Source: CAZMVY01 sp964617875 (GTDB lineage: Bacteria > Planctomycetota > Phycisphaerae > UBA1845 > PWPN01). Taken from it: DNA of 64,000 nucleotides. Below the pieces are notes generated by a model that was not told the origin of the DNA, did no database searches, and saw only the letters and a list, made by a program, of their open reading frames with translations. Positions 58,390 through 64,000 of this stretch are shown piece by piece; the stretch's first letter is position 1; each line of letters starts with the position of its first letter. Both the position numbers and the translations under genes were made by a program. The stretch lies in contig CAZUAI010000001.1 in assembly GCA_964617875.1 (NCBI GenBank), positions 119,266 to 183,265 of the forward strand. The letters run 5' to 3'.

Positions 58390-59676
58390 GTGCCCAGGGC
58401 CCCCCTCCATTTGCCCGGTTTTTCAGCCACTTCGTCCGGGGGACAGGGTAGGTCCCTGGCCTCTCCTTATGCTGACGGATCGCCAACCGTATTCCTCTCC
58501 GCCCTGGAACCGAGCGCCGACCAGCACGCGGCAGGTCTGATAAATGCAATACGGCAAGTTCGGCCGCAGACCCGGTTTGTCGGGATTGCCGGGCCCCGGA
58601 TGCAGGCCGCAGGCTGCGAACCCCTGTGGGACATGACCGGGCGTTCGGCCATGCTGTTGGGCGTCCTGGGGATTGCGGGGGAAGCCCTCGGTCTGTTCCG
58701 CCGTATTGACCGGCTCTTTGCGGCCGGCATCGCAGATGTTTTCGTGCCGGTGGATTCACCGACATTCAACCTCCCGGTGGCCCGGCGGGCCAAGGCCCGG
58801 GGACTGCCTGTCGTGTATTTCATCGCCCCGCAGGTGTGGGCCTGGGCCGAGTTCCGGGTCCGCAAGGTGCGGCGCCGGACGGACCGTCTGGCCGTGATCC
58901 TTCCGTTCGAGGAAGAGTACTTCCGACGGCACGGCGTTGATGCGGCCTACGTCGGGCACCCGCTCATCGAGTCGCTGTCGCGGCGGATCGTGGACCAGCA
59001 GGGTGTTGAACATTTCCGGGCGTCCGGATCGCCGGTCGTGGCGTGCCTGCCCGGTTCCCGGCGGCACGTGGTGGACGAGGTGCTCCCGGGCCAGATCGAG
59101 GTTTGCCGGCGGATCGTCGCGCGTCATCCGGGCGCGGGGTTTATCTTCTCGGCCGCGAATGAGGATCTCTCGCGCCGCATCGAGGCCGCGATTCGCGAGG
59201 TCTCGGGGACGTTTCGGTTTCAGGTCCAGACCGGCCGCAATGCCGAGGCAATTTCGGCGGCCGACCTCGTCCTGGTGGCCTCCGGCACGTCCACGCTCGA
59301 GGTCGCGTACTACCGTCGTCCGATGGTGGTGATGTACAACGCGTCCAAGTGGGGTTACCGGCTGATCGCCCGGTGGCTGATTCGGACAAAACACCTGTGT
59401 CTCGTGAACATCCTGGCGGGGCGGCCGCTGGTGCCGGAGTTCATGCCGTACTACGACTCCGTAGATCCGATCGCCGATGCGGCGCTGGCGATTCTCGGCG
59501 ACTCGCGTCGCCGCGAAACGATGGTGGCGGGCATGGACGAGTTGATTCGGCGGCTCGGTTCGCATCATGTGGCGGAAGAGGCGGCGGGGATCGTGTTGGA
59601 TGCGTGGGAGGCGGCGAGCCGGGACGGACGGCGGCGCCGTGCCGGCCCGCGCGGTTCCCGGCACCGTGTGTGGTAG
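58390..59676 (+). CDS. lpxB: Lipid-A-disaccharide synthase
   Basis: A 428-residue LpxB (GT19), which joins UDP-2,3-diacylglucosamine and lipid X for lipid A. The start block is altered: LSALEPSADQHAAGLI versus the usual GE-x-SGD. Later blocks are regular: FVGIAGPRMQAAGC, VFVPVDSPTFNLPVARRAK, VYFIAPQVWAWAEFRVRKV, YVGHPLIE, LPGSRRHVVDEVLP, LVASGTSTLEVAYYRRPMVVMY and LVPEFMPYY. GTG 58390 with GAGG upstream is the best start; an ATG near 58467 is out of frame. Implies an LPS-type outer membrane. Confidence 0.9.
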   Translation: MPRAPLHLPGFSATSSGGQGRSLASPYADGSPTVFLSALEPSADQHAAGLINAIRQVRPQTRFVGIAGPRMQAAGCEPLWDMTGRSAMLLGVLGIAGEALGLFRRIDRLFAAGIADVFVPVDSPTFNLPVARRAKARGLPVVYFIAPQVWAWAEFRVRKVRRRTDRLAVILPFEEEYFRRHGVDAAYVGHPLIESLSRRIVDQQGVEHFRASGSPVVACLPGSRRHVVDEVLPGQIEVCRRIVARHPGAGFIFSAANEDLSRRIEAAIREVSGTFRFQVQTGRNAEAISAADLVLVASGTSTLEVAYYRRPMVVMYNASKWGYRLIARWLIRTKHLCLVNILAGRPLVPEFMPYYDSVDPIADAALAILGDSRRRETMVAGMDELIRRLGSHHVAEEAAGIVLDAWEAASRDGRRRRAGPRGSRHRVW

Positions 59677-59691
59677 CTACGATAGAGCCAT

Positions 59692-61158
59692 ATGACCCTG
59701 CGACGCCGGTTGCTTCTGGTCTACCTCATCATCGTGGTTCTCAGTTCCACGACCGTGGGGATCGCCGTCAACGAACTGCTCTACTCGCGGCAGGTCGTCG
59801 AGGACCTGGAGCGGTGGCAGGACATCATGCTCAACGTGGAGAAACTGCGGACCGCGTTCGCGCGAGACCTCCTGCGGACGCCGTCGAGCCAGCCCGCTTC
59901 GCGGCCTGCGGCCGATGAGGAGTTCATTGACAACGAGGAAGAGGATTTCACGACCCTCATCGGCGCCGTCCGCAAGGCGTACCGGCCGTATCCCGACTTT
60001 CTCGATGCCCACGTCACGATGAGTCGGTTGCAGGCGGCTTACAACGAATGGCGCCAGTCGGCGCTCGCCGGGGGGACAGGCCGCGCCGAGCGCGCCCGAA
60101 ACGCGAATGTGCTGCTGGACCTGCTGATGGGCCAGATCGATGCGCAGCGCAAGGCTCTGACGCAATCCGCTTACGCACAGAGCCAGCGAACGCTGACGCT
60201 GCTGGTTCTCGCCATTGCCCTGACGGTGATTCACCTTGGCATCGTCGGGGCGATTCTGCGGCGCTGGCTCCTGCGCCCGATGGAGCAGTTGGGGCGCCAG
60301 GTGGCGTCGCTCGGTCGCGACGAACCGCCCCCCGAACCGCTGCTCGATTCGCCGGCCGAACTCGCCGATCTGGCGCAGGCGATGGAGCAGGCCCGGCTTT
60401 CGCTCGAGGAGCTTCGGCAACGGCTCGTCGAGTCGGAGCGGATGACCACGGTGGGGCAACTCGCGGCCCAGCTCGCCCACAACCTGCGGAACCCCCTGGC
60501 CAGCATCCGCGCCGCGGCCCAGGTTGCCGCACGCCGCGGAAACGTCGATGACTACGCTCGGGCCCGACTCGACGAGATCGTCGCCGCGGCGGATCGTCTG
60601 GCACGTTGGGTTGCCGGCCTTACGGAGTTTGCCCGGCCCCGCTCAGCCAGCCTCGAGCCGCACGACATCGTCCCGCTTCTGCATCAGATCAGGGATTCGG
60701 TGGCGGCTGAGTTGTCCGCCAAGGACCTGTCGCTTCAGATCACTGCGCCGGCCGAGGGAATGTTCGTGCAATGCGAGTTGCAGTCTCTGGAGCAGGCGTT
60801 GTTTGCCGCGGTCGTCAATGCGATCGAGGCATCCACGATCGGGGGACGAATCGTCGTGCTTGCCGAGAGCCAGGGCGGCGGCGAATCGAAGGGGTGCAAT
60901 TGTCGGATTTCTGTCATTGACGAGGGGTGCGGCCTGCCGGAGGGCCCCCCGGACCAGGTGTTTGAGCTGAACTTTACAACAAAGGCGACGGGAATGGGGT
61001 TGGGTCTGGCGCTGGCGAGGCAGGCAATTCAACGGCAGGGCGGCACGGTGACCGCCCGCCCGAACCCCGCCGGCGGCGCCATCGTCGAGTTCCAGTTGCC
61101 GATCGCGAAGGCCGCAGCGACGGGGCGTCGCAACGGTTGCCCGGCGAGCGGCGGGTGA
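59692..61158 (+). CDS. Membrane sensor histidine kinase (NtrB/PilS-like by context)
   Basis: A 488-residue kinase. Two helices (about 6-26, LLLVYLIIVVLSSTTVGIAV; about 167-186, TLTLLVLAIALTVIHLGIVG) flank an extracytoplasmic helical domain, then HAMP, a His box QLAAQLAHNLRNPLASI, and HATPase_c with AAVVNAIEA, VIDEGCGLPEG, and NFTTKATGMGLGLALAR. The DHp/ATPase pair is of the NtrB/PilS-type. Unlike classic PilS, it has two rather than six helices. Its stop is seven bases before the response regulator gene, so the pair is co-transcribed. It lies 15 bases after lpxB. Confidence 0.9.
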   Translation: MTLRRRLLLVYLIIVVLSSTTVGIAVNELLYSRQVVEDLERWQDIMLNVEKLRTAFARDLLRTPSSQPASRPAADEEFIDNEEEDFTTLIGAVRKAYRPYPDFLDAHVTMSRLQAAYNEWRQSALAGGTGRAERARNANVLLDLLMGQIDAQRKALTQSAYAQSQRTLTLLVLAIALTVIHLGIVGAILRRWLLRPMEQLGRQVASLGRDEPPPEPLLDSPAELADLAQAMEQARLSLEELRQRLVESERMTTVGQLAAQLAHNLRNPLASIRAAAQVAARRGNVDDYARARLDEIVAAADRLARWVAGLTEFARPRSASLEPHDIVPLLHQIRDSVAAELSAKDLSLQITAPAEGMFVQCELQSLEQALFAAVVNAIEASTIGGRIVVLAESQGGGESKGCNCRISVIDEGCGLPEGPPDQVFELNFTTKATGMGLGLALARQAIQRQGGTVTARPNPAGGAIVEFQLPIAKAAATGRRNGCPASGG

Positions 61159-61164
61159 GGGCGT

Positions 61165-62595
61165 ATGGCGCAGATTCTGATCGTTGAGGATGAAACCGTC
61201 CTGGCCGGCGCGATGGCCGACGTTCTTTCGGGTGCGGGACACTCGGCTCGCGTGGTTCACGCCGGCGAGAAGGTCATGGCGGCGTGTCGCGAGCACCAGC
61301 CGCACCTCGTGCTTCTGGATGTACGCCTGGGTGCCGTCAGCGGAATTGATCTGCTCAAGAGCATCAAGGCCGAGTGGCCCGAAATCGAGGCCATTGTGCT
61401 GACGGCTTACGGGAGCGTCGAACTCGCGGTTCAGGCAATGAAGCTGGGCGCGGCCGAGTTCCTGACGAAGCCCGTGGACCTCGACGTGCTGATGACGGCG
61501 GTCGCGAAGGTGCTGGCGGCCTCGGAGGCACGCCGGCGTCTCGGGCAGTTCGAAGCCGCTCAGCAGGCGCGGCTCCAGCAGGTGCGGCTGATCGGTGACT
61601 GCCCGCGGATCCAGGAGATCCGCAACCTTGTGGACCGGCTGGCGGAACGGAGCGCGGCGGCGGGCGGCCCGCCGGGCTGCATCCTGCTGACTGGCGAGAC
61701 GGGCACCGGGAAGGACCTGCTGGCATCGCTGCTCCACGCCCGGTTGCCGCAGCACCAGGGGCCGTTCGTAAGCGTGAACTGCGCCGCCATCCCGGCCGAG
61801 TTGTTCGAATCGGAGCTTTTCGGGCACAAGCGCGGCTCCTTTACGGGGGCGACGGCGGAAAAGGCGGGCCTCTTCGAGACGGCGGACGGCGGCACGCTGA
61901 TGCTTGACGAGATCGGCGAGACGCCGTTTGCGCTACAGCCCAAGCTCCTCCGGGCGATCGAGACGCAGACGATCCGCCGCGTGGGCGACACGCGCGACCG
62001 CTCGGTCCGGCTGTGCGTCGTCGCCGCCACGAATCGCGACTTGCGAAAGGCCGTCGCGGAACACCGGTTCCGCGAAGACCTGTTCTTCCGGCTAAAGGTT
62101 GTCGCACTTGAGTTGCCGCCGTTGCGGGACCGAGGCAACGACATCGACCTGCTGGCCGACCACTTCTGCGCGACCCTCGCCGCGAAGTATGCCGTCCCAG
62201 CCCTGCGTCTCTCCGCCAGGGCTCGAGAGGCCGTACACCGATACGCATGGCCCGGAAACGTGCGCGAGCTGCTCAACGCCCTGGAGCGGGCTGTCCTCGT
62301 CGGCGCCGGCCCCGAAATCCAGCCACAGGATCTGGCGATTTCGTCCGATTCGGCTCGCCAATTGCCGGAGGGTACCGCGGCGGATATCCTCGCGAACCTG
62401 TCCGGCGGCCGGGCGATCAACCTCGACGATCTCGAGAAGGCGGTGCTGGAGCAGGCGTTGCGACGAACGGATGGCAACGTATCCGCCGCGGCCAGGCTGC
62501 TATCGATCGGCCGGGAGGCAATGCGATACCGCATGGCGAAATTCGGATTGGGCTCAGAACGCGACGGCGACACAAGCCTGGAAGTTGGTCCATAG
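61165..62595 (+). CDS. Sigma-54-type response regulator (NtrC/PilR-like)
   Basis: A 476-residue activator. Receiver 1-120 (ILIVEDETVLAG, LLDVRLGAVSGIDLL with the phospho-Asp, LTKPVDLDVL), AAA+ domain about 140-380 (Walker A GETGTGKDLLAS, ELFGHKRGSFTGAT, Walker B-type GGTLMLDEIGE, RFREDLFFRLKVVALELPPLRDR), and a Fis-type helix-turn-helix at about 420-455 (QALRRTDGNVSAAARLLSIGREA). The sigma-54 contact loop is GSFTGA, not the common GAFTGA, a variant that still occurs in active members. It is followed by a prepilin gene with a candidate sigma-54 promoter. Confidence 0.93.
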   Translation: MAQILIVEDETVLAGAMADVLSGAGHSARVVHAGEKVMAACREHQPHLVLLDVRLGAVSGIDLLKSIKAEWPEIEAIVLTAYGSVELAVQAMKLGAAEFLTKPVDLDVLMTAVAKVLAASEARRRLGQFEAAQQARLQQVRLIGDCPRIQEIRNLVDRLAERSAAAGGPPGCILLTGETGTGKDLLASLLHARLPQHQGPFVSVNCAAIPAELFESELFGHKRGSFTGATAEKAGLFETADGGTLMLDEIGETPFALQPKLLRAIETQTIRRVGDTRDRSVRLCVVAATNRDLRKAVAEHRFREDLFFRLKVVALELPPLRDRGNDIDLLADHFCATLAAKYAVPALRLSARAREAVHRYAWPGNVRELLNALERAVLVGAGPEIQPQDLAISSDSARQLPEGTAADILANLSGGRAINLDDLEKAVLEQALRRTDGNVSAAARLLSIGREAMRYRMAKFGLGSERDGDTSLEVGP

Positions 62596-62670
62596 CAACC
62601 ACCCTGGTTCATATGCGGCAACGGAACGAGCGGGAAAGGGGCATGAAGGCGATTCTGGCGCGGTATTGGC

Positions 62671-62687
62671 ACGGTACGCCACTTGCC
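62671..62687 (+). promoter_or_regulatory. Candidate sigma-54 (-24/-12) promoter of the prepilin gene
   Basis: CGGTACGCCACTTGC: GG at 62673-62674 and GC at 62685-62686 with exactly ten bases between; compared with TGG-CACG-N4-TTGC it differs at two of eleven defined positions. Transcription would begin near 62698, 46 bases before ATG 62744. Confidence 0.6.
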
Positions 62688-62700
62688 ACGGGTATCACAA

Positions 62701-62716
62701 GCCAAGCGTACTTGGC
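62701..62716 (+). promoter_or_regulatory. Small perfect inverted repeat in the prepilin leader
   Basis: GCCAAG (62701-62706), CGTA, CTTGGC (62711-62716). It would lie at the 5-prime end of the transcript from the sigma-54 promoter and could be a stem or a protein site. Confidence 0.35.
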
Positions 62717-62743
62717 AAACGGCTTATAGAAGGAGAACATATA

Positions 62744-63814
62744 ATGGTCTTTCAATCAAACCGGAAACGTGGCGGGGCATTCACGCTCATTGAGCTGCTG
62801 GTTGTCGTAGCGATCATCGCCCTGCTGATCAGCATCCTGCTGCCGTCGCTGGCCAAGGCGCGCGAGGGCGCCAAGCGAGCGACGTGCGGCGCCAACCTCA
62901 AGGGCATTATGCTGGCATGCCTGGTCTTCGCGGAGGATTCACCAGGTACGGCCTCCATCGCGGGTTTCAATGTTGCAAAAGGGAGCTTGCCAAGCTTCGA
63001 TACGCAGGCGGCGAACTATGAATCAACCCGAGTGGGGAACCAGCGGACCACAAAAGGCCTCGGCTTCAACAGCAACACACGGAACTACTTCCAGATGCTG
63101 CTGAATAAATCGACACAGGCCAAACTTTATCTCTGCCCGAGTGCTATGTCCACGGTCAACCACGTATACGAAAAGGCAGACGCGAACCGGATAAACGCGG
63201 ATCCTGCCGCCCAGCCGGTATATGACTTCAGCGGCAAGAGCGTGAACACCGAGATGATCAACTTCAGCTACTCGTTCCAATCCGGCATGCTCGTGACCAG
63301 CACGTCCGGACAGGATGCCAGCAAGCGGACCGGCGTGCGGACCCTTAATACGCACGACCCGCGAAAGGCCATTATTGCTGACCGGAACCCCTACTACAAC
63401 AGCGTCACGAGTCTCTCCGCGTATCCGATTGAGGCCGGGACGTACAACTATGACAAGACTGCGCCGGGCGCACCGCCGGACACCATCCGCGGCTCCACCA
63501 ACCAGCCCTTCCCGAAGCCTGGTCAGGCGGGTTTCGACCTGGCGCTCCTCTCGGCGGCAAACTCGCGCAACCACAAGAAGGAGGGCCAGAACGTCGCCTT
63601 TTTGGATGGGCACGTGAAGTGGTTCAAGCACCCGATGGCCGGTGCGGATGACGACTTCCTCTGGACGCCGGCGAAACAGGATACGACGGCCCCCACGGTG
63701 CCGAGCGCCTTGCAGGACGCCCAGCCAAGCGAGTTGGCGAGCGGGACGTACGGATCGTTCCTGACGTCGGTCCCCTTGGCGACCGCGTTGACGGACTCGT
63801 TCCTGATGCCGTAA
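62744..63814 (+). CDS. Type IV-pilin-like prepilin (N-methylation and H-X9-DG class)
   Basis: A 356-residue prepilin. A short basic leader (VFQSNRKRGGA) ends before FTLIELLVVVAIIALLISIL, the cleavage/methylation and membrane helix; Glu5 of the mature protein is kept if cleavage is after Ala. The mature part has CGANLKGIMLACLVFAED, long Ser/Thr-rich loops, and NRNHKKEGQNVAFLDGHVKWF, quoted in part (N-V-A-F-L-D-G-H-V), which is the C-terminal block of the planctomycete/verrucomicrobial pseudopilin class. AAGGAG precedes ATG 62744. It is 148 bases after the sigma-54 activator gene. Such proteins may be secretion pseudopilins or envelope proteins rather than pilus fibres. Confidence 0.9.
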   Translation: MVFQSNRKRGGAFTLIELLVVVAIIALLISILLPSLAKAREGAKRATCGANLKGIMLACLVFAEDSPGTASIAGFNVAKGSLPSFDTQAANYESTRVGNQRTTKGLGFNSNTRNYFQMLLNKSTQAKLYLCPSAMSTVNHVYEKADANRINADPAAQPVYDFSGKSVNTEMINFSYSFQSGMLVTSTSGQDASKRTGVRTLNTHDPRKAIIADRNPYYNSVTSLSAYPIEAGTYNYDKTAPGAPPDTIRGSTNQPFPKPGQAGFDLALLSAANSRNHKKEGQNVAFLDGHVKWFKHPMAGADDDFLWTPAKQDTTAPTVPSALQDAQPSELASGTYGSFLTSVPLATALTDSFLMP

Positions 63815-63871
63815 TCGCGCCGGTCCGCCGGGCGGCGGCCGTTGTGTTCGGTTTCCGAGACTCTTCTCCGG

Positions 63872-63901
63872 AACGGGGCATTGCCCACGCAGTGCCCCGT
63901 T
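63872..63901 (+). terminator. Stem-loop after the prepilin gene
   Basis: AACGGGGCA (63872-63880), 12-base loop, TGCCCCGTT (63893-63901), followed by TCCGTT. A nine-pair stem 57 bases after the stop with a weak T-containing tail; likely the transcript end. Confidence 0.5.
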
Positions 63902-63919
63902 TCCGTTGCCGGGCCTGAC

Positions 63920-63961
63920 GGGTGTATGGCCGTTCCCGTGTACGAGGAGGGGGTCAGGAAC
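63920..63961 (+). repeat. Second copy of the REP-like repeat arm
   Basis: GGGTGTATGGCC ... GGGGGTCAGGAAC. Same length (42 bases) as the arm at 21664-21705 with 33 identical positions; all nine differences are transitions. Its expected inverted partner would fall just beyond the window edge. Confidence 0.65.
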
Positions 63962-64000
63962 GAATGGCACTGCCGTCCCAAGTGGTTTAGTGCCGGGCGG

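Noticed and set aside
1..64000. tRNA, rRNA, CRISPR, integrase or toxin-antitoxin genes
   Set aside because: Searched by eye for T-loop patterns, regularly spaced repeats and known protein motifs; none was convincing.

Overview
The window looks like a chromosomal piece of a high-GC, Gram-negative-type bacterium of the phylum Planctomycetota, most likely close to the Phycisphaerae; this is an inference from gene content. Pointers are the lipid A gene lpxB, Lol/Lgt-type lipoproteins with lspA, a prepilin of the AFTLIELL...FLDGHV type that is typical of Planctomycetota and their relatives, a TadG-like protein with a short RRGAVAAM leader, many secreted glycosidases, and a three-member SPFH cluster beside an ABC exporter. 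I see no tRNA, rRNA, CRISPR array, transposase gene or phage gene. Housekeeping genes (murI, icd, hisF, lspA, ribD, pyrH, tsf, rpsB, lpxB) are scattered among accessory blocks.

Layout. 1-1613 (+): end of murI, a HEAT-type lipoprotein and a small membrane protein. 1626-4974 (-): BtpA/SgcQ-type barrel, a Tyr-rich lipoprotein and a sialate O-acetylesterase. 5361-9612 (+): a CHASE4 sensor kinase followed by a hybrid kinase with receivers at both ends. 9667-21511 (-): a nine-gene unit apparently headed by its own GntR/FCD regulator: aldolase, aldehyde dehydrogenase, hydroxyacid dehydrogenase, sugar-acid dehydratase, sodium symporter and three paralogous secreted propeller glycosidases. A TTGACA-N17-CATAGT promoter and an 8-12-8 palindrome sit exactly at the regulator's start. 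21944-24475 (+): a GH2 beta-mannosidase with its own perfect TATAAT box. Between the two lies a 155-bp inverted-repeat element whose arm recurs at the right end of the window.

24624-27231 (-): a thioredoxin-like protein and icd. 27382-37581 (+): hisF, a membrane-anchored GspE/PilB-like protein lacking the Walker A lysine, a CvpA-like membrane protein, a GYF_2 protein sharing a duplicated C-terminal domain with it, an ABM-domain monooxygenase, an iron-type alcohol dehydrogenase and a large (alpha/alpha)6-type glycosidase candidate. 37583-39144 (-): a tiny hypothetical and an RlmI-type methyltransferase. 39464-44401 (+): a secreted unknown, a TadG-like protein, a DksA/TraR-like protein behind a near-consensus promoter, lspA and ribD. 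44451-53589 (-): a six-gene unit with three SPFH proteins, an ABC ATPase, its permease and a large unknown membrane-anchored protein; a second ABC-2-like permease diverges from it at 53780 (+), followed by a Spy-like secreted protein. 55536-58157 (-): rpsB-tsf-pyrH. 58390-63814 (+): lpxB, a two-component pair and a prepilin.

How they work together. The nine-gene unit reads as capture (secreted glycosidases), import (symporter) and breakdown (dehydration, aldol cleavage, oxidation) of a sugar acid or a glycoside that yields one. The right-end block reads as a PilS/PilR-like circuit: a sensor kinase, a sigma-54 activator, and just downstream a GG-N10-GC promoter in front of the prepilin gene. 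The strongest candidates for something undescribed are the Walker-less GspE-like/CvpA-like/GYF_2 set at 28-33 kb and the SPFH plus ABC set at 44-55 kb.
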